Shown here: piece by piece, positions 44,286 to 57,213 of the stretch
Position numbering within the stretch: the stretch's first letter is position 1
Layout: each line of letters begins with the position of its first letter
DNA from: Chytridium lagenaria
Taxonomy: Eukaryota > Chytridiomycota > Chytridiomycetes > Chytridiales > Chytridiaceae
Direction of reading: 5' to 3'
NCBI GenBank assembly: GCA_025449115.1
Contig: JAHLKC010000141.1
Span: 1-64,000 of the forward strand
Length of the DNA stretch: 64,000 bases
Notes under the pieces: model-generated
Seen by the model: the letters and a program-made list of their open reading frames with translations, nothing else
Database searches by the model: none
Told to the model about the DNA's origin: nothing
Program-made: the position numbers and the translations under genes

Positions 44286-46523
44286 CTACTGGAAGTTGAA
44301 CGTTTGCTGCCCCCCAACGCTCCATCCATCGGGAACGTAAACGTCCCGGTATTCGCATTCATCCCAGCGCCAACATTCTCATCTTCCTCATCCCCAAAGT
44401 AAGTACTGATAATCCCATAACTCTTTTTATAAATCTCTGAATTCTCATGACTCTGCAAATTGTAGATCCGATCAACTCCATTCGCCTCTTCGATAAACCT
44501 CGCAAAATAGTTCTCCCCTCCATGGACAGGCCGATCCATTTCACCAATCTTGAGGATATTCTCAAGACCGTCAAGCGCGACTTGGATGATCTTGGAGTCG
44601 TTAACTTCAAGAATGTCACAGAGTGGTTTAATGCAGCCTTGTGTGACAAGGTAGCGGATTTGGTCGGGCTTATGAATGCCTGCGGAGGTGGCGTTGGATA
44701 TGGCCCAGCAGGCTTCTTTCTTGGTCTTGAAGTCGCCTTGAGCGAGGACGTTGATCAACGGAGGGATAAGGTTGGCGTGAATAACGGCCTAGGCATAAAA
44801 CTTAGTTAGAAAAAGCTAGGGACCAAAATCGTAATAAACATTGAGGTGAATATACTGGAATACCATACATCAATCTGCGAAGTATTTCCGGCAGTAATGT
44901 TAGAAATAGTCCAGCAAGCCTCCTTCCTAATAGCTTCCTTCGGGCTGACAAGAAGAGTGTTCAAGGCATTCAGACATCCAGCACTAATCATGATCTGAGT
45001 TTGAATATCGTCTCCCGTAACAATATTCCCAACAGATCGAAGGGCCGGAGTCTGAACACTATGAGATGGGTGTCTGTTTTATTCCAAAAAAGGGTAGGGA
45101 AAGAATGATGTTTAAAAGAAATTATTTAAGGCATCGCCAACAGTTTCGTTACGTAAGACAATACTTACGCAAGCAGGTCGATGAGACGACGGGCCACACC
45201 AGCATCGATCACAGCCTGAATCTTCTCGTTTGCACCATCCGAGAGGTAGGAGATGGCCCAGCAAGCATCGGTAAGAACTTCCTCATCCATAGTATAAATG
45301 AGCTTGGACAGCACGGAGAGGGCAGGGAAGATCTAAAAAGGCGCATGAGATGCCGCATTCAAAATAAAAACACATAACAAAAAACGAGAGAGAGCATACA
45401 GTTTGCCAGTCAGGTTGAGGGTTCTTTCCACGACAAAAGTTGGACAAAGTCCACGTTGCGTTGCGAATCATAGAAATCTTATTCTGATTCTCGTTGAGAA
45501 TGTTCAACAGAGGCTGAAGAGCACCCGCCGCGAGGACAATGTCACGGCATCGAGCACTATCGCCCGCAATATTTCCAAGAGCCCAAACAGCCTGCTCGCG
45601 AACATCAGCAGTGGGAGAAGACAGGAGTCTGACAAAGACCGGGATGGCCCCATGATCAATAACAACCCTAGTCTGGTCTGATGATCCAGACGCAATGTTG
45701 GTGAGCGCCCAAGCTGCTTCAAACTAGCGTAATATTCAGAAAAGGTATATAGTAAAAAGTCACCTGAAGAGATGGGTTATCTGAAAGCAGGAACTGAACA
45801 AAGTAAGGAATCACGCCGACAGAAATGACCTCTTGAATTGGAGGGTTCTTTTCCTTTGATAAGAGCTTGCGAAACTTCATGGTGGCGTCGTACTGGAGAT
45901 CACTGTTGTCTGACATGATACCCTGCATCATCAATGGGATTTGTTGCTGCAAATAAAACAAGAGTAATGGTTTATAATTAATATATACGAGAAAACTGAT
46001 TCGATATAAATCGGCTACGGCGACAAATTAAAGTCAATAACTTCGCAAATAAATTATGGTACTGGTAAACACGGTCCACTTCGTGGAAGTGATCTCAGTA
46101 GTTCTTGCATTCAAGGCGCCTATAATGATTGCTCATAATCATATACGCCAGTGGCCCGGCCTTCGGCTCTTGAAAAAAAATACTAAAACTCACCTGCAAA
46201 GCGAGGACCGGATTAACCAACTCATCATCTGAATCACCCAAGCTGGACAAAGAATAATCAACCACAGCCAAGTTCCTTCTTTTAGAGATATTATCCTCCC
46301 TCTTTTGCTTTCGAATCTCCACAGCCATTTCCTCTCTCCTCCTCCTCATTTCTTCCGGCTTCATGTCACCACGGTTTTTAAAACTTGCGACTCTGCTGTC
46401 GGAGAAGCCTGCTGCTGCTGCTGCTGCAGGATTCGCGTTGAGAGCAGCTGCATTGACACTCTGAATGTTGCTGCCGAAAGAGAAGGTTGAGTAGGATGGC
46501 TTTTCACCGGTTCCGCTCATCAT
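44286..46523 (-). CDS. SRP1: Importin subunit alpha (karyopherin alpha)
   Basis: Adaptor that carries proteins with classical nuclear localisation signals to importin beta for nuclear import. Exons (minus): 46523-46194, 45946-45764, 45723-45400, 45332-45169, 45073-44869, 44788-44286; all junctions keep phase. The N-terminus has the importin-beta-binding domain ([19 protein letters not shown] with SKRRNL). Armadillo repeats follow, with the diagnostic W...N pairs ([80 protein letters not shown]). The C-terminus [17 protein letters not shown] should end GGQQTFNFQ, but G6 near 44311 is one base short and shifts the frame. The rest is intact, so an assembly error is likely. ATG at 46523 or 46520 are both possible starts. 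Confidence 0.95.
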
Positions 46524-46878
46524 GAGGATTGATGACTAGAAGATAAAGCTTGATGTGTATGACGGCGATGGAATGTGGTGTAGGGAGACGGTGTGTGTAT
46601 CCGCGAAGGGTAGAAGGGTGGTTGTGTGTGGAGAACTTGAGTTGGTCGTTGGCAGGTTGTCCCAACTTTTTTGGAAATCCGCACACGAGTCCGAATTGAC
46701 GAAATCAAAATTTTTTTTGTTGTTGTGGTTACTGCTCAAGTGTTGTTAAAAATAGGAAAAGAAAAAAAGAAAGCAAGTTTGAAGCCACGGCGATAAAAAT
46801 AGACGCGTTACGTGAGGCAATAAATGATAAGCGAGGGCTAAGATATATCTATTGGGGTAGTGTGGGGCGCTGGATGAA

Positions 46879-49126
46879 TCATGTAGGGAAAGTATTAAGC
46901 TGTCTGAAGCCTTCTGTTTGAGACTCATACTGAATCTGGACTCCAGCATCACTCCCGCCAGAATCGCCCGTCTGATACCCATGCCCGAGATGGCACGACT
47001 TGACGATACTCAATATTGCACGCGTCTGCACAGGCAGCAGTGTACCAGTAACGCGCAAGCTAATAAACTCACTCAAGGCATTATTGCTATTCTTTTTGTC
47101 AAACTGATGATAAGCGCGTGGATCTCGTTCGATTTTCTTGTAAGCTACCTCCATCGTGACCTTTGCTTTACGTGTTGCCGAATGCATAAAAGGGCTTGGA
47201 GAATGTAAGGTTGGTCGGTTCATGACACGATGGTCCGCTCTTGGATCCACCCTATCCAAAAGAAATCGGTAGAGTCTGTCAATGCTGTCCTTGGCGTGAA
47301 TTTGTAAAAGGGCGTCCGGATGTACACCCCTTTACGAGATAGAGAATAAAGAGAATAAAGATTAATTGAACAACTCAATGAAAGAACTTCTATACCTTGT
47401 TTCCGCTGAGGGACCACGAGTTACCGTGTCATCATCAACCACCTCCTCCATTCTTGGCGCCTCCAAAAGCAGGCGTAACGATTGAGGTACAATCTCCTTA
47501 AATTTGACACCTGTGATTTACATAAATAACATATATTTAAGTCAGAACAAACCTGTTGTCTCCAAAGCTTTCCTAAGACCTGGCGAAGCCTTCGATACAT
47601 AAACACATTTCTCCATGCTCACATCCACAACATCTTCCGACTTTCGTGAGAAAAACAATGCAAAGTCCGCGGTAGTGTAGTAAAAATATCGTACCCGATT
47701 GTGATTGTAGAGGGTAAATAGAGATTTGAATGCGGTTTTCCTAAAAACAAACACTCAATATCAATTGTAGAAATAATACTGCTTTCTTACCATTCCGCTT
47801 CTTGTTCGGATAAAAACAATAATTCACTCTGCTCATAAGGCTTTAAAGAAGATGGATTTATTTCGCGATTGGACCCAAGAATTTTACTGATCAACGCAGA
47901 GTGAGCTGGAGAAGGCTAACAATTAAATTTAGATTTCCTTTTTTAAATTAATCACCCACTCGACTCGTAGGATATATCCAATTTATAATAGACTCTTGTA
48001 AAACACTCTTACTTGTATTTGATAAGGCTGCCTACCAAAACTTTAGAGCCATACATTAAAACTGTCTTTACATCAATATCATAGCACGAAAGCACAGAAT
48101 CCCAGCCTTCCTTTTCGCAAGTCTTTAACGCCGCCTCTAATTCTGCCGATGCAGAGTTGACGGGCAATGATGCCACAATCCGTGTAACAATTCTCCCACC
48201 AACACGACTTCCCTTTAAATTCGTAAATAAAAAATCAAAAAGTTGAAAAAATACCATAATATCAAAGTCGATCTTTTTTTGTCGCATCTACAATACTTAA
48301 AAAGAGTGTGCTAATGCTTGAATTACCTTTTTCTTTGACTGCGGCGTCGTAATAAAAACAGGATCCAGATCTACGTTCATCTCCTTCATCGCCGCATCTT
48401 TCTTCGCATCCGTCTTCCCAATCTTTTCCACACGCGTAACATTCTCTTTGTTCACGTTTTCCGCATGTTTCCGTTTTGGGCTCATCCGCAAGCAATGATC
48501 AAAATAGCTCAATGCTTCACGTGTTTCCAAATCAATAGAATTTCGCCGCTGGGGGAGGAGGAAGCCGTGGATATCTTGGAATTCGAGACTGTTACGGGAG
48601 AGTTCAGAATCGGTGTCGCTTATGTCGTGGTGGTCATGAGTTTCAGCTGCAAAAGTTTCATTACTTTGTGAGTCCGTCTATGAAAAATATCAGCATCAAA
48701 CATCGAGGGGGCAGTTGTACCTCTAATGACTCTAACACACTCATAGGGTTTCTGAACCGATAACTGTCCGTAAAGGTCTTGAACGTTGATGGTCGATATA
48801 CTTTACTCGCACGATCCTCCTCCACAAGGACCTCTGATGAAAGTGATCTCTCTAATTTTGATGGAGCCAGCTCGAGGTTACTCGCCGTCCTTCTAAACGC
48901 TGCCGGCTTCTCAGACTTTGCCCCCCTCACTCCAAGCATCCGTCGTTTATTCCCCTCTGTTATCACATCGTCCTGACTTCGAGTCCTCTGCAACTCCTAG
49001 ACACCACCGTATAAATAAAACCGTACACGTTTGAATAAATGGTACCCTTAACTGCCGTATCTTTCCTCTCCCAAGTCCATCATGCTCCGTAGCCGCTCTC
49101 TTCAAGTTGGGGCGAGGCCCAAACAT
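46879..49126 (-). CDS. DONSON: DONSON homologue (replication fork factor)
   Basis: In animals DONSON helps load GINS to form the CMG helicase and stabilises forks in the nucleus. About nine exons. Exon 1 (to 49046) starts MFGPRPNLKRAATEHDG. Exon 2 (48996-48721) has ELQRTRSQDDV. A basic linker with SPKRKHAENVNKENV follows. The conserved region includes GSRVGGRIVTRIVASLP, LQESIINWIYPTSR, AEWKTAFKSLFTLYNHNRVR with YFYYTTADFALFFSR, VSKASPGLRKALETTG and a C-terminal SLRVTGTLLPVQTRAILSIV. The order and spacing match the tryptophan-Ser-Leu-Tyr, YFY...FALFF and LREA blocks of DONSON. It is an uncommon gene in well-known fungi. A TTG nine bases upstream (49135) is in frame, but ATG 49126 is preferred. 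Stop at 46879-46881. Confidence 0.83.
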
Positions 49127-49177
49127 GTCCGACAATTTTGGACGTGAGAAATTCTACAGTGTTTTTGGTGTCCAGTG
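49127..49177. promoter_or_regulatory. Very short divergent spacer between DONSON and the coiled-coil gene
   Basis: Only about 50 bases separate the two inferred start codons, which are read in opposite directions. Unless upstream noncoding exons exist (TTGGTGTCCAG at 49165-49175 could be an acceptor), transcripts must start inside or overlap each other. Confidence 0.4.
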
Positions 49178-51283
49178 ATGGAAGAGTACGAGGATGTCGA
49201 CAAGGAGAACCGAACAAACCCCATGAAGGAACAGTTGCTGATGTGGAAGAGGGAACAGGCTCAAAAGACTATCAGCATTAATCATCCATCGGTGAGATAC
49301 CTTTTTCTGATACGGTTACTGACGCATGCGTTTGCAGAAACAACCGTTTGGGTTGCAGAGCAAGGTGAGGAAGGTGGGAGTTGGTAGCGGGAGTGGCTGA
49401 CCTCAAAAAGGATGTACGAAAGCCGGGTATGCAGCTGTTTGATAAGAAGGCGGGGCCATCGACGGTTTGCCATCCCACAACACCCTTTACTGACTGGATG
49501 TAAAGGATGATTCATCAAAACGCAAACCGACATTTAAAAAGACAAGGTCCTCCCAAAGCACAGACGGTATCTCCAAAACAGTCGTAAGTTTATTTATATA
49601 TCAATGTATCTTATGTTTGCAGAAAATACGGTCACCCCTTGAAATCTTGGATAACCAACGCAACGTTGATCAAGCGATCCGAAAAGCCATCAAAACACCA
49701 GCAGTAACCGACCTTCACCGTCTCTCGGAAGAAACATCCCAAGAGCTCATCTCTGAACGCACTAAACGCGAAGACCTTGCAAAGGAAAACGCCCAACACG
49801 TTCAAACCATCACTCAACTTCAAGAAAAGCTCACCCAACTCACCCAACTCCATCAAAAGGATTTAGAAGATGAGAAAGAGAAGATGAAGACCCTTCGTCA
49901 AGAAATGGCAACAACGGTTATAAATGCTGAACGACATCGAACCAATGCATTGGCGTATCAAAATCTTGTTGAGAGAAAGGATGGAATGTTAAGGGAGGCT
50001 GGTGAAGAGGTGGAGAGATTAAAGAAGATTGTGAATCCGAGTGCGTTTATTTTTGGAACAGTTGTGAAGGGGTGCAATGGAGGTGAGGAGAACGTGGATG
50101 AGGAGATGGTGAATTTGAGGTTGCAGCTTGATAGTGAACGGAAGAGAGGGGTAGAGATGGAGGGACAGGTAGATAGATTGAAAAGAGAATTAGAGGCGGC
50201 GAGGAAGGAGATGGGTGAGGTTGAGGGTTTGAAAGGGAAGGTAGAGGAGGAACGGAAGAGGGCGGATGAGTTGGACATTGAGTTAAAAAAGGTCGTTTCC
50301 TTGTTGGAGGCCAAGACTTTAAGACTTGAACTTGTTGAAGCCGAACTTTCTGCCAAAGAAACCGCGATCGAAGAACGCAAGCAGCAATCTGAACTTATTG
50401 AACAGATCGACGTACTAAAGGAGGAACTGGCGGATACCGTTGTGCAAAAGGGGAGGCTGGCGAAGAGTCTCGAGGAGGAGAGACGCGGGAGTGTGGAAAT
50501 GAAGAGTATGTTAGAGGAAAAGGTGAAGAAGGTTGAGGAACTTGAGGTTGAGTTGAAGATGATGAATGAGTTGATATTTGGAGGAGGAAGGTCGAGGTTG
50601 GCGTGAAAAGGAAGAGGGTAATGGTTGATGATGTGTCTTATGAACCTCACTTGGATGTATCTGGTAAATGTGCAGCTATTATAGTAAAGCTAATCTTTGT
50701 GTAGGTGCTCACGACGAGAACAACGAAATCACCAACTTCGTAGCTGACGCGATGAAAGCGTCCGAGACTTCTGATATTGAAGCCTAAAGCTCGAACTTGA
50801 AGAAAAGAAAACCGAACTTCGGGATTGTTATGCCGTGATCGATCATTATCAACAGGAAGGGCGGGACAGCGAGGATCTTGAGGTTAAGCTTTTCGCGAAA
50901 GAGAAGGAAGTTGAGGAAAAAAGGCTGAGATTAAAACGCTTCGGAACGCGTTGAAGGACACTTTGGATGAAAACGAGAAGGTATAGTTTGCTTTAATGCG
51001 ATGATTTATTTATTTTTAGCTTCATAAGATAAGGAAGTGAGGAAGCGGAGGAGAAGGTATGGTGACGACGTAAGTAGCATTGCTGAAGGAGATTTTTTTT
51101 TAGGGTTCTCGAGATGTTGTTCTGCAAGATAATGAAGCTCTTCCACGTGAGGTTTTGCAAAAGGAGACCTTGAGGAGTGAGGAGGACTTGTTGGAGGAGA
51201 TGGAGGTGTCTTCAGAGATTTTTCCCATTGGTACGGAAGATGATTCGTCTGAAGGTGTCTTGCAGTGGGCGGCAGTCTGCTGA
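49178..51283 (+). CDS. Long coiled-coil protein, function unknown
   Basis: The first exon reads MEEYEDVDKENRTNPMKEQL. The second region (NKPFGLQSKVRKVGVGSG; KDDSSKRKPTFKKTRSS) changes frame by one base near 49500. The large exon (49617-50606) is almost entirely heptad repeat (for example LQEKLTQLTQLHQKDLEDE; EEVERLKKIVNPS; VKKVEELEVELKMMNEL). Further exons (50705 to about 51283) continue with NEITNFVADAMKASET and more coiled coil, again with frame changes. More than 600 residues of coiled coil suggest a cytoskeletal, spindle or centrosome scaffold, but no family-specific motif was recognised. It may be one gene with a stop at 50604-50606 reflecting a missed intron, or two genes. Confidence 0.55.
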
Positions 51284-51393
51284 GGGAGATGATGTGTGTT
51301 GAAATTTTTTACATCGTCTTGTTTTATTATAAGTTAAGAATAACTGCACAAACCATATATTATATTGTATATTTACAAAAAATGACATAAAGT

Positions 51394-53301
51394 TTAAGTT
51401 TCGCGTTTAACTGATTCTTCACTACTTGATGCGTCAGCTTCCACTAGATTCACTTCTTCCGCCTCATCCATTTGCAAAACACCTGCTTCTGGAGATGGAC
51501 TTGTTGTAACGGGTTGATTGGGGGGTGAGGTCCTCCAAGAAAACGCGTTGGCCTTCCACGTTAGCAAAGAATTCAGGGACGATGATTTTGTGGAGCTTTC
51601 CACAACGTAATTGAAGAAGCGTTCCATGTCGGCGTTTCCCCGCGATATGCCGAGTTGAATTTGGGCGAGACCAACACTTGTAGAGGCTGGGGGCCCATTG
51701 GCCGGGACATGGGTTCTTCTTTCTTCGGTTCAGGTTTCTTTCCATCTACCATGCGCAATGAAAAATAAGTCCAACAAAAACAAAACAAACGAATACATAC
51801 CATCTCCTGAGACAGCTGAAATTTGTCTTTTCACTAATGACGGACCATTGTGAATGACACTCGGCGTTTTCGGTTTGGTGCGTCATTCGCAATAGTGCGG
51901 ACGAGAGAGAAATGCTTGTCAAAGAACTTGACAGCGAGATCGAATTCTCCAGTTTTGTTGTAAAGAATACCCAGTTGATTGCTGGCTTGAGCGATGGCTG
52001 GACGTTGGGATGGGATTTCTTCAGTCATAATGATAAATTGTTGGAGATGATCGATGGCGCGCTGAGGTTGCCCGGAGCTGAAAGATTGTGAGAAGTGCGG
52101 GGAAGAGAAGGTAGCTTACGCTTCATAGCAGGAGGCGAGGGCAGCTTGCGCGGGACCTTCTTTTTGACGGTCACCTTCGTCTTGACATCTTTTGAGGTAT
52201 TCTTCAAGGAACTGTGTTTTTTTTTTGTGGTTAATCAATTAAAAGATGCGCTAAAAGATCTAGATTATATATCAAAGTCTACCTGTATGGCTTTGTCGAT
52301 TTCGCCAATTTGCCGGTATGTTTTACCAAGCCTAAATTTCAGGTCAAAGGCAAGAGCCTCATCAAAAGCGCTTTCTTGGACGATAGAAAGACATTGGATG
52401 TAGTGAGCTATGGCGCCGTTGCAATTATCTGCAGCTTCCAACTTTGTATATTTAGATAATTGGTAAAGGTGTCGAGGATTTTTACCTGTTCAGCGATCTT
52501 GACTCTGACGTTGACAATATTACGGGACGATCGAGTATCGGCGTTGGTGTTTCCGGAATCTCTTGCAAGTTTCCTGCTGATCTCGTAGTATTCAAGTGCT
52601 TCTGACGGTCGCCCTTAAAAAAATCCATAAGACAGCGATTACACAAAAAAGCCTTACCATATTGCTCCAGAGCTGCACCCAAATTTTGAGACGCATCCAC
52701 CTCGGTATCTTTATTGCTTATAATAGACTTTGACGAATCCAATGCCTCCTTGTAATACTTTATCGCCATATCCGAGTTCCCCAATCCATGAAAAAACACC
52801 GCAATATTCTTTTTCGACTCGTAAATTGCTCTTGCATCTGTTGTGCGTTGACTGATCTCTGCAGAAACTAGAAGCTTTTTAAGCTTATGCAGGTGGTCGG
52901 AGGAGAGATCTTCTTCGCCAGATGTTTTGACGACCATATTGAAAAATCGCAATAGGAACGGACGTGGCCGTCGGCGAGAAGGTCTAGGCATATAGCCTGG
53001 TCTACGGGGACTCTTGTTCTAAAACCAGTGGAAATTGGGGAGGGGTAAGAGGTGTCAAGAAACTCTTCCGAAAGACTGCAACTTACGCCGCATCAGAGTT
53101 CCTGTGCTGATGGTGGTGATGTTGATTATGGTGATGATGCCCTCCCCCTCCTCCATTACTCCTCTTCTCCGTATTAGGCCATGGATTGTTCTGTCCCGCC
53201 TTCTGCACTCCGCCTCCCTTTGGTGGTTCTGTTGGTGCAAACCGTGTCAGTTTCGATGACTGCTGCAAACTCGGGAATGTTGTGGCCATCTTTGAATTGT
53301 C
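51394..53301 (-). CDS. TTC29: TTC29 homologue (tetratricopeptide axonemal protein)
   Basis: TTC29 belongs to motile cilia and is linked to inner-arm dynein and intraflagellar transport. Exon 1 (to about 53087) encodes MATTFPSLQQSSKLTRFAP and a Gly/His-rich stretch. A GTAAGT donor joins to RVPVDQAICLDLLADGHVRS then FFNMVVK, matching the NICVDML..G..KSF..LF block of TTC29. TPR units follow: IYESKKNIAVFFHGLGNSDM with IKYYKEALDSSKSI, LGAALEQYG, LKFRLGKTYRQIGEIDKAIQ, and ASNQLGILYNKTGEFDLAVK. Near the end comes VGLAQIQLGISRGNADMERF, then SSSLNSLLTWKANAF, equal to the LTSLNYLLSWK block. A T5 run near 52945 and a site near 51690 each break the frame by one base. Conserved residues continue after both, so I expect assembly error. 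Confidence 0.83.
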
Positions 53302-53352
53302 ACTTTGATACTCTCCCCTTTCAGAGAGAAGGATTTCGAAAAAAGATTTCAA

Positions 53353-53693
53353 TCAAGACTAGGAGAAGGGCAAAGCAGTCATCCCAATCCTCACACAACG
53401 ACCAGCGAGCCAGCCAAAACGATAGCGAGCGCACATCCGTATCCACACCAGGCATCCACATCAGCACCACATCTACTCTACGCCATCAGCAACATTACGG
53501 ATTGAGAAGAGTAGAGCAGAGCAGAGCAGTAGAGCAGAGACGACTTGAAAATTACGGTTTTGCCTTTTACTCAGAAAGCAGAAACTTCGGCGGCTGTTTT
53601 TTTAGTTTTGACGCATTGCGCTTGATTGCTTAGGGCGTCCTTCTCTCGGTGCTCCATTGGTATTCGTCGTTGTCAGCGTAGATAGAAACAATC
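53353..53693. other. Divergent intergenic region between TTC29 and RBM39 genes
   Basis: Gene-poor stretch of about 340 bases holding a short AGAGCAGAGCAG repeat at 53505-53540. It likely contains both promoters. No factor sites can be assigned by eye. Confidence 0.5.
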
Positions 53694-55953
53694 ATGGATA
53701 TCAACATTGAAGAGCTTTTGGAGGCTCCATTCAGGAAGGAGGTGTGTTAGTTTCTGCAGTTGCAATGCATGCAGTGTCGTCGCCGGATTGTCTTTATTTA
53801 AAGTATTAATAGGATACGAAGAGGAGAGGTTCCGATGTAATGACCCCTGTCTCAACCGATAATGGTTACAGAGTGGAAAAGGAGAGGAAGAGGAGGTAAG
53901 CTTTCTTTGTTTTGAATATTTACGTTATTGAGCAACAACTTACATGTTTATCAGCCGAGATGTTTTGGACGATTCTCGCACGGGTGAGGACCGTCGTCGA
54001 GAAGATGACCGGAAAAGTAAACGTCGTCGAAGTCGCTCACGTTCCAGACGTCATAGATCTCGATCTCGCTCACGCTCTCGGTCCCGGTCTGGTTCCAGGG
54101 AGCGATCCCGCAAGAAGGAAAAACGTAGAAAGGGGTCTCGGGATGTTTCTAGGGAAAAGCGTCGATCTAAAGATCGGTCCAGGGATGTCTCAAGAGACAG
54201 GCGAAGGTCCGAAAAGGATGATAGAGGGCGTAGACGGTCTCGAGAACGTCGTGGAAGTGGTAGAGACTCAAGGTAAGGAGCTTGGCTTAGTAGGAGCTAA
54301 CAATTTAGTTTCGAGGGCTCACCTGCAAGGGATATGAACCAATACGAAAGAGACAAGAGAACTGTATTTATTATGCAACTGGCTGCTAGAGTTCGTCGTA
54401 GGGATATAGCCAAGTTTTTCGAGGAGGCCGGCAAGGTGCGAGATGTCCGACTTATCACGGATCGTCACTCGAAGCGCTCTAAAGGGTGTGTTTTAGAACA
54501 TCTTTACGTAGAATAGCGATGCTAACATATTATTAGTGTGGGCTATGTTGAGTTTTATGACGAATCTTCCGTTGAAAACGCTGTCAATTTGTCTGGTCAA
54601 AAGCTTCTAGGTATTCCCATCATCGTTCAGATGACAGAAGCCGAGAAAAACAGGCTGGCTGCCGAAGCAGATGCAGCTGCTACATTACTGTAAGTTCATT
54701 GTTACTGTCAATGCCAAACAAATTAAACTGTAAGCTATGCTAACTACTTTTTCCAAGTCGCCAACAGAACGGATCTAATGCTTTTAATCGTCTTTACGTC
54801 GGATCTCTTGACTTTAGTCTGACAGAAGAGGATATTAAAAGTGTTTTCGAGGTTCACGGTCCCGTTGAATTTGTCAACTTGCACAAGGATCCTGAGACTG
54901 GAAGATCATTGGGCTTTGCTTTTGTGCAGTAAGTTTATTTGCTACGTCGCGAATTCTGATGGTTTTGCCAGATTTCGTTTTCCAGATCATGCGAAACAGG
55001 CGCTTGATAAAATGCATGGGTACGATCTTCGAGGACGCACAGTAAGACTAATCTAAAATTACGTTGTACTCATAGCTTCTAGATTAAAGTTGGTCTTTCT
55101 ACAGATAAAGGCACCACTTACAAAACAAGTGGCGGTGGCGGTGGCCCACAGGCTTTTGATGATGATGAAAAGGGTGGTATAATGTTAAGTTCTCAAGCTC
55201 GAGTTGAGCTCATGACAAAACTTGCACGTAGTGACGATGCCCTTCTTGGATCTTTGTAAGTTTATGTTGTATTTCATTTTCTAATGATTGTTTATAGAAA
55301 ACATGCACCAGCAGCGCCAGTAGCACCGCCGCCTGTGGTTCAGACACCTGCCACGCGATGTATTTTATTAAAAAACATGTTTGATCCTGAAGAGTAAGGA
55401 TTTATATGGCGGTCGATTATTGACTTTTATAGGGAGACTGAACCTAATTGGGATAGGGATATTGAGGATGACGTGAGGCAGAATGTTCCTCGAAATATGG
55501 CAGAGTTGTTCATATCGCTCTTGATAAACATAGTCAGGTAAGAATTTTTTTTTTTCCTTTTAATTCGAAGGATGGTATGGGCGTGTGGATTAAGATTTTC
55601 TCTTGTGTTGTAGGGACATATTTACTTGAAATTTGACTCGATTCCATTTGCCCAACTTGCTGTGAACGGATTGAACAACCGTTTCTTTGCCGGGAAGCAG
55701 GTGAGATGTTCTTCATTTGAAAGCTAATTACTGACTGGACCACTTTCAGATATCGGCCACGTTTCTTCCAGATTCAGTTTACAACAACAATTCCCATCTG
55801 CGTCACATTTCTGAATGTTTTTCTTTTTATTTTCATTTTTATCTCCTTTTTATAACTTTCTTCGAAGAAGAATGCTCATGCTGTGCTTTTTTCTTATCGT
55901 GTCTTTCGGCAGATACTTTATGTCCTCACCCACGGCTATTTATCAGGGATTGA
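53694..55953 (+). CDS. RBM39: RBM39/Rsd1-type splicing factor (SR-like with three RRMs)
   Basis: Nuclear pre-mRNA splicing factor of the U2AF-homology family. Exons: 53694-53741, 53813-53895, 53955-54272, 54309-54485, 54537-54689, 54758-54928, 54972-55041, 55083-55255, 55298-55393, 55433-55537, 55614-55700, 55750-55953. The order is [16 protein letters not shown], an RS domain ([17 protein letters not shown]), RRM1 ([20 protein letters not shown]), RRM2 ([27 protein letters not shown]), a linker ([18 protein letters not shown]) and a C-terminal UHM ([23 protein letters not shown]). One base is missing near 55476 (CAGAATG); with it the frame reads [17 protein letters not shown]. The extreme C-terminus after [12 protein letters not shown] is unusual and may contain another error. 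Confidence 0.92.
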
Positions 55954-57213
55954 TTTGGAGAATTTTGTTTCTTGAATATTATTGCCTTGATGTCAAATGA
56001 ATAAAAAGAAATGTCTCGATAGGTTGTTTTTGTGCTTGTTTTTGTGGTGAGATCGTTGCTTTCTGAAATGCAAGCCATTTAGTTTATTAGTTTTAAAGCT
56101 TTTGGGAATCCGCCGTTACGTACTTGCAAGGAAACAATTCAAGATCAGATATATTAATTGATGAAAAAGATCAAATAGTAGATACACACTTGATTTTTTA
56201 AAAAAATTGAGGGATAATATAGGCGGTTGGAAATAGCTCCAAGTCGGTGCTAATGATCGGAAAATGACTCGCTAGCTTAACTAAAGCTTTCACAAATCTT
56301 ACTGCAACCTATCCATGCATTCATCGTCACTATCAATAATCCCTTTACCCTGATCATCCCTGTACAATCATAATTCTTTGGATCCATCATCTTGCAATTG
56401 CATCCGTTCTCACTGCAGTAAATCTGCTCCTTCTTTCTTTCATACTGATCATCAAGGTGTTTTACTCAAATCCTATTGCCAAACATGGGCCATGAGTACT
56501 GTATTTTTTGGTAAAGTCGGCGAAAGCCACGATTCTATAGGGTCGGAGCTTGAAATATCACCACAATTTAAGTATAAGGATAGGAAGATGTTGACAATTC
56601 AATGAAAAGCCCGAATGAACGGTATATAGCTTCACGAACCCCGTAGCGGACGGTATAAAACCAACGCTATAAAAAAGAGGTGAAACGGAATGGAGTTGGG
56701 TTACGACTCTGCTATTTTCAGTCAATCAGTTAATAAATCTTTAATTTATATTTCCAGCTTTAGAGTGTTTATTGATGTCATATCGTAATGCCTGCGAAGA
56801 GCCAGCCTTCTGCGCATACTAACTTTTTTGGTTATTTTACATGCTTTTATTGCCCTGAGTTTCCAAGCAGCTATCGCGACCGGACGGGAAAGAAACTTGC
56901 GCTGCCAACGTCGATGAGTTAATTATAGTATACTGATCAGGTGATGGTTCTCGAGGCGGCATTGTCCTTATACAACATGCTGTTTGCACTGACTCCATCG
57001 GCTTCCTGCAAGGTAACCACCTTGCTATGACAAATAGGTTTTCGCTGCATAAATGTCAACGCTGCGGTAAAAAAATACTATTGTGACCTTATACAGATTG
57101 TCAAAGTTGCATTGCTGAACCACTTCACCGAACCGACAGTACCTTGCGGCATCGGTCGGCGAATGCCTTTCCCATTTCGGTTTCGCTGATCTCACTGGTG
57201 AACCTGTATAACG
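55954..57213. other. No supported gene
   Basis: AT-rich sequence. A 75-codon frame at 56378-56605 has no recognisable domain and no convincing coding character. No repeat array or RNA gene seen. Confidence 0.5.

Noticed and set aside
49958..50650. 230-codon Ser/Phe-rich frame on the minus strand
   Set aside because: Exact shadow of the coiled-coil gene on the plus strand.
56378..56605. 75-codon open frame
   Set aside because: No domain, no intron signals tying it to neighbours, and codon content like the surrounding noncoding DNA.
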